NCBI GenBank assembly: GCA_016716225.1
Contig: JADJWT010000001.1
Coordinates: 682,001-746,000, forward strand
Length of the DNA stretch: 64,000 nucleotides
Direction: 5' to 3'
From: Ignavibacteriota bacterium
GTDB lineage: Bacteria > Bacteroidota > Ignavibacteria > Ignavibacteriales > Melioribacteraceae
Below, piece after piece: positions 45,893 to 52,959 of the stretch; positions within the stretch are counted from its first letter, which is position 1; each line of letters starts with the position of its first letter. The position numbers and the translations under genes are program-made. The notes beneath the pieces were generated by a model. That model did not search any database, was not told where the DNA came from, and was given only the letters and a program-made list of their open reading frames with translations.

Positions 45893-46854
45893 GTATTTTA
45901 ATTTCTCCGGAAGTAATTGTTTTATTTGTAATTGATTTTTTACTTCTAATTTTTAACTCTATTGCAGCAATTATTTCATACAAAATATTTAAGAATTTCA
46001 ATTTAAGTGAAACTACTTCAACTCAATATAATTTAGAAAAGCAAAGTTATCTTGCCTCTTACATAATCAAATTTTCATTATATCTAAAAATCATTTCAAT
46101 AATATTTTTTATTTACACACTTGATAAATTATCAAACATCATTCCTGGAGCAATGTGTGCAGTTGGAGTAACAACTTCATCTGATTATGGAATTTATCTT
46201 TTAATTGTAAAACTCATTAATATTTACCTTTTCGGATTTTGGATTTTAGTAAATAATAAAGATATGGAAGACGAAAATTTTCCTTTTACGAAAAGTAAAT
46301 TCAAATATTTTTTATTTATCTATTTTTTCTTTTTATCAGAATTAATTGTACAAATTTTATATTTCTTTGATATAAATCTGCAAAAAATTGTAAGCTGCTG
46401 CAGTACTGTTTTTAATGAAGAAACAAGTTCAGTTGTTGGTCAAATTACTAACATACCTAATTATATTTCAGTTCCAATTTTCTATTTTTCGTTTTTTACT
46501 CTACTTTATTTCACATTGAAAAAAAAATTAAGATTTATTGGAATTACCAATTTATTTTTCTTAATATTTTCTTTAATTACACTTACAAGTTTTTTTGGTA
46601 CTTACATATACGAACTTCCAACACATCATTGCCCTTTCTGTATTTTACAAAAAGATTATAATTTCATTGGTTATTTTCTTTATGCATTTTTATTTCTTGG
46701 AACATTCTTTGGAATTTCGATTTTTGTTTTAAAATATTTTTTGGATATAAATTTAAATAGATATAATTGGTCACTTTTTTTTATTTCTGTTTACGTTTTA
46801 TTGGTAACATTTTTTCCAGTTAAATATTATTTAATAAATGGTGTTTGGCTGTAA
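45889..46854 (+). CDS. Polytopic membrane protein with paired cysteines (NosL/ABC cluster)
   Basis: Not assigned to a named family. It has 321 residues and about eight membrane helices. Cysteines occur at probable loop or membrane-edge positions: Cys90 in PGAMCAVGV, Cys170-Cys171 in KIVSCCSTVF, and Cys248-x-x-Cys251 in THHCPFCILQKDY. The last resembles the CPxC of DsbB/VKOR-type membrane oxidoreductases, and the preceding His-His could also bind copper. It overlaps the ATPase gene by ATGA, so it belongs to the same operon. Possible roles are redox control of NosL cysteines or copper passage; both are inference. Confidence 0.75.
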   Translation: MSILISPEVIVLFVIDFLLLIFNSIAAIISYKIFKNFNLSETTSTQYNLEKQSYLASYIIKFSLYLKIISIIFFIYTLDKLSNIIPGAMCAVGVTTSSDYGIYLLIVKLINIYLFGFWILVNNKDMEDENFPFTKSKFKYFLFIYFFFLSELIVQILYFFDINLQKIVSCCSTVFNEETSSVVGQITNIPNYISVPIFYFSFFTLLYFTLKKKLRFIGITNLFFLIFSLITLTSFFGTYIYELPTHHCPFCILQKDYNFIGYFLYAFLFLGTFFGISIFVLKYFLDINLNRYNWSLFFISVYVLLVTFFPVKYYLINGVWL

Positions 46855-46926
46855 AATTAAATTAATTTTTTACGTTCCAATTAATCTATAATCAAGTTAC
46901 TTTTACACTGAACATTTAAATTCTTT

Positions 46927-47664
46927 ATGGGACCAGAAGTTTTAGGCGGTTTTTTAATAGGCTTTTTAGGTAGCTTTCATTGCGTTGGAATGTGCGGACC
47001 AATTGTATTAGCGTTACCAACCGGAAATTCTTCTAATTCAATTTTAATCCTCAGCAGAGTTTTATATAATTTTGGCAGAATTATTACATATACATTTTTC
47101 GGTGCCGTGTTTGGTTTTTTCGGAAGAGGAATTACTTTTGTAGGATTTCAACAATTTGTAACAATTGCAATCGGTGTTTCAATTTTACTATATTATTTAA
47201 TGCCAAGTAAATTCAAAGGAAAATTATCTTTAACATATCCTTACCAAATTCTAAGCAATTTTGTAAAAAGTTCATTTAAGAGATTAACAAAAACCGGCTC
47301 GCCTCAAGAATTATTTATCTTTGGAATTCTTAACGGATTTCTTCCATGTGGATTTGTTTATGTTGGATTAGCTGGCGCAATTACTACTGGTAATGCTTTA
47401 TCCGGCGCAATATTTATGGCACTTTTTGGCTTAGGCACAACTCCAATAATGCTTGGAACTGCTTTGGTTGGAAAATTTATAAGCATAAATATTAAACGAA
47501 AAATGAATAAGTTAATTCCGGTTTTTGCTATTATTCTTGCAATTATTTTTATACTAAGAGGATTGAATTTAAATATTGATTACATAAGTCCAAAATTAAC
47601 AAACGATGCTTTGCAAAATGCAGAATATTGTGAACCGACCGAAGAACAATTAAATAAAAATTAA
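46927..47664 (+). CDS. SafE/TauE-like (cytochrome biogenesis type) membrane protein
   Basis: A six- or seven-helix membrane protein of the sulfite-exporter/UreH-like group commonly found in cbb3 oxidase clusters. The opening FLGSFHCVGMCGPIVLALP carries the conserved His and Cys of this group, and the second half mirrors it with NGFLPCGFVYVGLAGAI, which has a Pro-Cys motif reminiscent of CcdA/DsbD. Length is 245. The transported species is not settled; a link to copper or reductant supply for oxidase assembly is suggested by context. It lies 72 bases after the NosL/ABC cluster and 3 bases before the SCO gene. Confidence 0.88.
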   Translation: MGPEVLGGFLIGFLGSFHCVGMCGPIVLALPTGNSSNSILILSRVLYNFGRIITYTFFGAVFGFFGRGITFVGFQQFVTIAIGVSILLYYLMPSKFKGKLSLTYPYQILSNFVKSSFKRLTKTGSPQELFIFGILNGFLPCGFVYVGLAGAITTGNALSGAIFMALFGLGTTPIMLGTALVGKFISINIKRKMNKLIPVFAIILAIIFILRGLNLNIDYISPKLTNDALQNAEYCEPTEEQLNKN

Positions 47665-47667
47665 CTA

Positions 47668-48264
47668 ATGAATAAAATATTAATTTTTACCGCAATTCTT
47701 TTTACTCAAATATTTATTGGCTGTAAAGCAGATTTAGAGGAATTAGAAGATTTAACTACACATAATTTTATTTTTTTAAATCAAGATAGTATTCAAGTTG
47801 AGTTCCCAAAATTGGTAAAGGGAAAAATTTCTGTTGTGGGTTATATATTTTCAAATTGTGTTGATGTTTGTCCGCTTACCACAAACAATATGCGCTTAAT
47901 TCAAGAAGAATTAAATAAACAAAAAATTTCTAATGTGGAATTTGTTTCAATAAGTTTTGATCCGGATGTTGATAAACCCTCTGTATTAAAAAGTTTTGCA
48001 AAAGTTAGAGATTTAAATTTAGACAATTGGAATTTCTTAACAAGTTCAAAACAAACTGTTGATTCATTAATGAAAGAAGTTGGAATGGTAATTATTAAAT
48101 CAGATTCTACAATTTATGAAAACGGATTAAAAACTTTTTACTATGTTCATACAGATAGAATTCAATTGATTGATCAAAATGGGATTTTAAGAAAAAATTA
48201 TATTGGAAGTAAAATTATAATTAATGAAATTGTTAATGACGTGAAAACCTTATCCGGCTTATAG
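47668..48264 (+). CDS. SCO1/SenC family copper chaperone, lipoprotein
   Basis: Delivers copper or reduces thiols during oxidase assembly. It has a lipoprotein-type signal with Cys19 in IFIGCKA, then a thioredoxin-like domain. The copper ligands are complete: Cys64 and Cys68 in FSNCVDVCPLT (CxxxC) and His161 in YVHTD. The VSFDPDVDKPSVLKSFA segment is typical of the family. It has 198 residues. It is directly downstream (3 bases) of the SafE-like gene and closes the copper block, next to a convergent outer-membrane gene. SCO proteins usually serve CuA oxidases, but SenC/PrrC members assist cbb3. Confidence 0.94.
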   Translation: MNKILIFTAILFTQIFIGCKADLEELEDLTTHNFIFLNQDSIQVEFPKLVKGKISVVGYIFSNCVDVCPLTTNNMRLIQEELNKQKISNVEFVSISFDPDVDKPSVLKSFAKVRDLNLDNWNFLTSSKQTVDSLMKEVGMVIIKSDSTIYENGLKTFYYVHTDRIQLIDQNGILRKNYIGSKIIINEIVNDVKTLSGL

Positions 48265-48291
48265 TTTAGCTATCTGCAAAAAATTATTTTA

Positions 48292-50217
48292 TTAAAATTC
48301 AGCACTAAATGAAAATTTTATTAAACGATTGAACAAATTTCCATTTGGTAAATATTTAACATCTTCATCAAATAAATTTTCTAATCCGAAAATTAAATTC
48401 AAACTTTCAACAAAATAAAATTTCCTTAATTCTAAAGAGTAATAAAAATTTATTGTTGAAAATCCATCAATCTTACACAAATCATTTTCTGAAATATCAA
48501 AATTTTTCCATCTTGTTGATGATTGATAAATCCAATTTAATTTAAAGAACCCCAATATTGGTAAGCTATAATCAATTTCTAATCTTGATTTGTGTTTGGG
48601 AGAAAATAATATTTCGGTATTATCCGTAAATTTATATTCATAATTAATTTCAGTGTTATCAGAAACCAAGTAATTTAAATTACCAAAAATACTTATTGCA
48701 CTTTTATCTTTTCCATTCAGATAATTTCCATTCAATATTAATTCATTTGTAAAATAATCTCTATCAGCATTATTACTTTTCATTTCAATTGGATCTTTCA
48801 CAAATTCAATTAACGGAAAAATTTCAAAACGGAAATTCTCAGAAAGATCACTCACATATTTTAATCCCAAATTTATTCTTCTTTCATAAGTTAACTTTTC
48901 ATTTGAATTAATTTTTGATAACATAATCATTTGATTTTCAAAACTCGTGAACTCTTTTGAATAATTTCCGTATAACTCAATTTCCTTAGGATAATTTACG
49001 AATGAACTAAATTGTAGGAAAATATTATTATTAGCATTTACTCTAAATCCTAATTTTGAATTGAACGATATTGATGAACGCAAATAGTGATTTGTATAAA
49101 TAATTTTCAAATCACTATTAAAATTATCACTAATATTAGAAAAGTAGTTGAAATCAAAATTTGCAATAAACTTATTTATTTCTTTATTAAGATATTTCTC
49201 AAAAATATTTTCAGAATTGGTTTTAGTATTTTGTGTCGAAATATTATTTAGCTCAGCAGAAATTTTTATAAAATCTTTGTTAAAACTTTTCAACCAATTT
49301 GCGTAAAAAGAAATATCACTTTCTAAAGCGCCAATTTCATTTTCTTTTTCTGTTTTATTGAAATAAACTAACTGACCATCTTTTTTAAAAGTGAATGTAA
49401 AATCTTCAATTATATTATTGAATGATAATTGCGCTCTATGAAAATAATTTTCAAAATGAATAAATGAATTTATAAACGGCGGAATATCCCAACCGTAATA
49501 ACTGATAAAATTAAATTTAAACTCAATGTTTTTTGTTTCACTAATATTATAGTTTATTTCACTTCCGGCTAAAAACTGCTTATTTTGTTTTCCGAAATAA
49601 TAATTACTTTTATTAAACATAATTTGATCATTTATAGATCCGGTTGAAAAAAATCCAAAATATCCTGCGGAAATTCTGAAGTTAATTTTATCAATTGAAT
49701 TTGCCAGACTAAATGCTGCAGAAGGAATAATTTTATTTTTATTTGTATGAGATATTTCAGGTCGCGTAAAAATATGAATTAATGGATCACCAGTTTCTCC
49801 GCCTAAAAAACTTCTTACATTAATTTCTAAACTATCCGCAATTTTTTTACTAAATATTTTAATTGAATTATCCGAAGCAAAATTACTTTCGGAAATTTCA
49901 TTTGTTAAAATATCAATTGGTAAAAAATCCAATGAATTATAACCAAGTAGAGAAATGTTGATAGGAAGCTCATTTAAAATAATTTTTGTACTAAGTGAAT
50001 TAAAATTATCTAAAACTGAAAAAGCTGGATTCGCTGAAAATCTATTAGCACCATAATTATTATAGAAAATATTTGAGTTAAAAAAATTTGAGTTTCTTAA
50101 AGAGAATTTATCAATTGAAATTTTTTGATAAACAAAATTATTTTCTTGAGCAAAATTAATAAGACCGCAATGCAAGTATAAAATAATTATAACAATATTT
50201 TTGTCGATTTTTCTCAC
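48292..50217 (-). CDS. Outer-membrane TonB-receptor-like barrel with degenerate plug
   Basis: Signal peptide (IVIIILYLHCGLINFAQ), then about 620 residues of alternating aromatic/polar beta strands, ending in GLENLFDEDVKYLPNGNLFN and a terminal Phe (SFSAEF), as in TonB-dependent receptors. The N-terminal plug is short: LNELPINISLLGYNSLDFLP followed by IDILTNEI resembles the plug pattern N-G-x-P-x-N and I-E-x-I-E, but there is no carboxypeptidase-like domain and no TonB box that I can see. It starts with GTG at 50217, overlapping by four bases the stop of the small barrel gene upstream, so the two are coupled. Substrate unknown; nearness to the copper block may be chance. Confidence 0.78.
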   Translation of the reverse strand: MRKIDKNIVIIILYLHCGLINFAQENNFVYQKISIDKFSLRNSNFFNSNIFYNNYGANRFSANPAFSVLDNFNSLSTKIILNELPINISLLGYNSLDFLPIDILTNEISESNFASDNSIKIFSKKIADSLEINVRSFLGGETGDPLIHIFTRPEISHTNKNKIIPSAAFSLANSIDKINFRISAGYFGFFSTGSINDQIMFNKSNYYFGKQNKQFLAGSEINYNISETKNIEFKFNFISYYGWDIPPFINSFIHFENYFHRAQLSFNNIIEDFTFTFKKDGQLVYFNKTEKENEIGALESDISFYANWLKSFNKDFIKISAELNNISTQNTKTNSENIFEKYLNKEINKFIANFDFNYFSNISDNFNSDLKIIYTNHYLRSSISFNSKLGFRVNANNNIFLQFSSFVNYPKEIELYGNYSKEFTSFENQMIMLSKINSNEKLTYERRINLGLKYVSDLSENFRFEIFPLIEFVKDPIEMKSNNADRDYFTNELILNGNYLNGKDKSAISIFGNLNYLVSDNTEINYEYKFTDNTEILFSPKHKSRLEIDYSLPILGFFKLNWIYQSSTRWKNFDISENDLCKIDGFSTINFYYSLELRKFYFVESLNLIFGLENLFDEDVKYLPNGNLFNRLIKFSFSAEF

Positions 50218-50783
50218 AAAACAAAAACCGATATACTTATAGAAATTATTTTAATTGTAACTGGTTTTGAAAAAATTGATTGGTAACGAAAATTAATATC
50301 AATTGGAATTTTGTAAAGTAAATTTGAGCTAATCCCCGTTCCGATAAATATGCCAAATTCTGATTCGCTTGTATTGTCTTCAAGTTTATTTTCAGCTTCA
50401 TCCTCAAACTCAAAAGTATTACTCTGAATTCCGCTGGAAAAAATTACAGAAATATTTTCAGTAATATTTGTTGAATGTTTAATACCGCCGAGAATTCCTA
50501 AATAAATTATGTCCGGAAAACTTTTTTCACAAGAATTAATTTTAGATATATAACCTTCGCCAATTGCATATAGATTTGCATGAATCTTATAAGTAGCTGA
50601 ACCTCCGATAGCTGGAGAATTTTGCCAATTATTTCCTAAATCTTCTGTAAATATTAAATAAGATAAATTTGGACCAAGTGAAAGATTTTCCCATTTAATT
50701 TCTTGTGCAAAAAAAATATTACTTGTAAAAAATGCAAGAATTATAAAAAAGAAATATATAAGGGAACGGATTTTATTTCGCAT
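50214..50783 (-). CDS. Outer-membrane beta-barrel protein (small porin-like)
   Basis: A 189-residue protein with a signal peptide (LIYFFFIILAFFTSNIFFAQ) and about eight amphipathic strands with Gly/aromatic pattern (SLGPNLSYLIF, IYLGILGGIKHSTNI, FGIFIGTGISSNLLYKI). This is the size of an eight-stranded barrel. I place the start at ATG 50783; a TTG three codons upstream is possible. Two residues (Cys near 85 and an acidic loop EFEDEAENKLEDNTSESEF) stand out; the acidic loop could bind cations. It is coupled to the larger barrel downstream and is probably a partner. Confidence 0.78.
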   Translation of the reverse strand: MRNKIRSLIYFFFIILAFFTSNIFFAQEIKWENLSLGPNLSYLIFTEDLGNNWQNSPAIGGSATYKIHANLYAIGEGYISKINSCEKSFPDIIYLGILGGIKHSTNITENISVIFSSGIQSNTFEFEDEAENKLEDNTSESEFGIFIGTGISSNLLYKIPIDINFRYQSIFSKPVTIKIISISISVFVL

Positions 50784-50910
50784 AATTGCCAAAAATTCTC
50801 AATATTGATTTAACCTAAATAAAATTTTATTTAGTATTTTTGTTTCGTTCAACAAATTTTTCATAAGTGAAAAATAAATAATTAAAATATAATTTGAAGC
50901 CATACGAACT

Positions 50911-51510
50911 TTGATTAATATTTTAGAAATAGAGAATTACATAAAAAATTATTATGATAAAAATAATCCTCCGGAAAATGTTTATCATAATTTAAACCAT
51001 ATTTTAGAAGTTGTTGAAGCTGTAAAAAGAATTTCGGATTTATCAAATCTAAAACAAGATGAAACCAATTTAATTATTGCTGCAGCTTGGTTTCACGATG
51101 TTGGACATTTTAATACTTGGGAAGGACACGAAGAATTAAGTGCGGATTTTGCTGTAGATTATTTACTTTCAAAAAATATTGCTGAAACAGAAATTGAAAT
51201 TATTACAAATTGTATAAAAGTTACTGCTCTTCCGCACAATCCAAAAAATTTATTAGAAGAAATAATTTGCGATGCAGATGTTTGTAATGTTGGCTCCGAT
51301 TCTTTTTTTGAAAAAAGTAAATTGTTACGAATTGAAATTGCAAGCAGAAGAAACAAAGTTTATTCTGAAATTGAATGGATGAAAAAAAATATGGATTTTG
51401 TTATTCAAACAAAATTTCATACAAAAGCGGCATGGGAAATATTTGAAGAGAAGAAGCAGAATAATCTGAAAAAATTATATTCAGAATATAAAAAATTTAC
51501 TGAAAATTAA
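50911..51510 (+). CDS. HD-domain phosphohydrolase
   Basis: A 199-residue metal-dependent phosphohydrolase. HD residues are visible in YHNLNHILEVVEAV (first His), AAAWFHDVGHF (His-Asp) and a later ICDADVCNVG (Asp). The EGHEELSADFA segment matches small HD hydrolases of unknown substrate, often acting on nucleotides or phosphate esters. Only a TTG (50911) is available before the first conserved region and a stop lies 18 bases upstream of it, so TTG (or a rarer codon) is used. It is followed 14 bases later by sixA. Confidence 0.85.
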   Translation: MINILEIENYIKNYYDKNNPPENVYHNLNHILEVVEAVKRISDLSNLKQDETNLIIAAAWFHDVGHFNTWEGHEELSADFAVDYLLSKNIAETEIEIITNCIKVTALPHNPKNLLEEIICDADVCNVGSDSFFEKSKLLRIEIASRRNKVYSEIEWMKKNMDFVIQTKFHTKAAWEIFEEKKQNNLKKLYSEYKKFTEN

Positions 51511-51524
51511 ATGCGGAAAAATAT

Positions 51525-52031
51525 TTGAAAACACTTTATTTAATGCGGCATTCCAAATCAAGCTGGGAAAATAGATTACTTTCTGATTTTGAAAGACCAT
51601 TGAACGAAAGGGGTTTACGTGATGCTCCATTTATGGGTAATATTTTATCAAAATTAATTTCAACACCGCAAATTGTATTTTCGAGTCCGGCGCAGAGAGC
51701 AATTTCAACCGCAGAAGTTATTGCCCAATCTCTGAATTTCGATTTGCAAAAAATAATTAAAGACGAAAAAATATATCATGCAGTAGTTTCTGATATTATG
51801 AGGATAGTTTATACTGTTGATGATAATATAGAATCAATTATGATTTTCGGGCACAATCCAACTTTTACGCAAGTCTCAAATTACTTATCAGATAAAATTA
51901 TTGATAATATTCCGACAAGCGGATTTGTTAAAATTGATTTTGATTTAAATTCATGGAAGAATATAGAAGGCAAAACCGGGAAATTAGTTTTATTTGAATA
52001 TCCAAAAAAGTATTTAAAATCGAAAAATTAA
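51525..52031 (+). CDS. sixA: Phosphohistidine phosphatase SixA-like
   Basis: Histidine phosphatase of the phosphoglycerate-mutase superfamily, which removes phosphate from phosphohistidine proteins. Catalytic RH is in YLMRHSKSSW, followed by FERPLNERGLRDAP. The second Arg lies in SSPAQRAISTAEVIA, and the second His in IFGHNPTFTQ. Its 168 residues are typical. The start is TTG at 51525 with GCGGAAAA 6-7 bases upstream, which decides the start; a later ATG would delete part of the fold. It is likely co-transcribed with the HD hydrolase. Confidence 0.93.
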   Translation: MKTLYLMRHSKSSWENRLLSDFERPLNERGLRDAPFMGNILSKLISTPQIVFSSPAQRAISTAEVIAQSLNFDLQKIIKDEKIYHAVVSDIMRIVYTVDDNIESIMIFGHNPTFTQVSNYLSDKIIDNIPTSGFVKIDFDLNSWKNIEGKTGKLVLFEYPKKYLKSKN

Positions 52032-52119
52032 GAAAACAACTTTCGCAAAATTTTACTTTTTGTATTCACAAATTGATTTGCTAAATTAAATTTTTAATAT
52101 CATTAATTTTAAAAAAGTA

Positions 52120-52917
52120 ATGACCGAAAGTTTATTAGTAATTATTGGATTGGGTTTATTTGCCGGTTTCTTTTTTTCGGTTCCAATTGCTGGTCCAATA
52201 AGTATTTTAGTTACATCCAACGCATTAAACAATAAATTTAGATATTGCTTGCGTTTAGCTTTCGGCGGCGCAGTTGTAGAATTTCTTTATGTTTTTATTG
52301 CCGTTTACGGATTTACATCTTTATACAATTATTATAATTCTGCAATTCCAATTATTTTAATAGTTGGATCTGTTTTTTTAGTTTATGTTGCTATAAAAAT
52401 TTTTAGAACCGAACTAAAAATTGAAGAACTTAGAAAAACCAAAAATTCAGAAAAAAATATAGAATCATCCGGAGGATTAAGAACCGGTTTGTTATTAAAT
52501 TTAACAAATCCTTCCTTATTTCTTGGATGGTTCACATCTTCATTTCTTTTGCTTTCATTTGCATCTTCAATTGGATTAAACACCGGCGGCTTAGATATGT
52601 TGATGTATGATAATGTAGTTTCAATTGAAGAAATTACCGGGAAGAAATTAGAAAATTTAGAAAAGTATAATTTTATACCAAATGAAAATTCAATAGATGT
52701 TGAACAAGAATCTTTACCCAAATTGGTTTTAAGTTTAACTTATGCAACTATGGTTGGCGTAGGAAGTTTTATTTGGTTTTACTTTCTCTCAAAGTTTTTG
52801 ATAAAACACAAAGAGAAATTAAAAATTGAATGGCTTAACGGATTGATAAAAACTTTAGGAATATTTCTTTTGGGAATTGCCGTTTATCTCATTTATCAAG
52901 GGATTGTATTGATATAA
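52120..52917 (+). CDS. LysE-family exporter
   Basis: A membrane exporter of amino acids or related small molecules, 265 residues with six membrane helices. The family N-terminus is clear: LGLFAGFFFSVPIAGPISIL, containing the conserved P-x-G-P. The middle holds GGLRTGLLLNLTNPSLFLGW, which carries the N-P motif of helix 4. A hydrophilic insertion of about 50 residues (roughly residues 155-205) sits between helices 4 and 5 and is longer than in typical LysE. The exported substrate is unknown. Gene order gives no hint. Confidence 0.88.
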   Translation: MTESLLVIIGLGLFAGFFFSVPIAGPISILVTSNALNNKFRYCLRLAFGGAVVEFLYVFIAVYGFTSLYNYYNSAIPIILIVGSVFLVYVAIKIFRTELKIEELRKTKNSEKNIESSGGLRTGLLLNLTNPSLFLGWFTSSFLLLSFASSIGLNTGGLDMLMYDNVVSIEEITGKKLENLEKYNFIPNENSIDVEQESLPKLVLSLTYATMVGVGSFIWFYFLSKFLIKHKEKLKIEWLNGLIKTLGIFLLGIAVYLIYQGIVLI

Positions 52918-52919
52918 AA

Positions 52920-52951
52920 TTAGAAGGATGATTTTATAATCACCCTTCTAA
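52920..52951. terminator. Bidirectional terminator
   Basis: TTAGAAGGATGATT (52920-52933) pairs with AATCACCCTTCTAA (52938-52951), with one mismatch on the plus strand (a G-U pair on the minus-strand RNA). A T-run follows on the minus side. It lies between the convergent LysE and BACON-protein genes. Confidence 0.75.
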
Positions 52952-52959
52952 GAAAAAAT

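Noticed and set aside
42633..48264. NosL and ABC genes taken as evidence of nitrous oxide respiration
   Set aside because: No nosZ, nosR, nosD, nosF or nosY in the window, and the permease is of FtsX/MacB type. The neighbourhood is cbb3 oxidase, so I do not claim denitrification.
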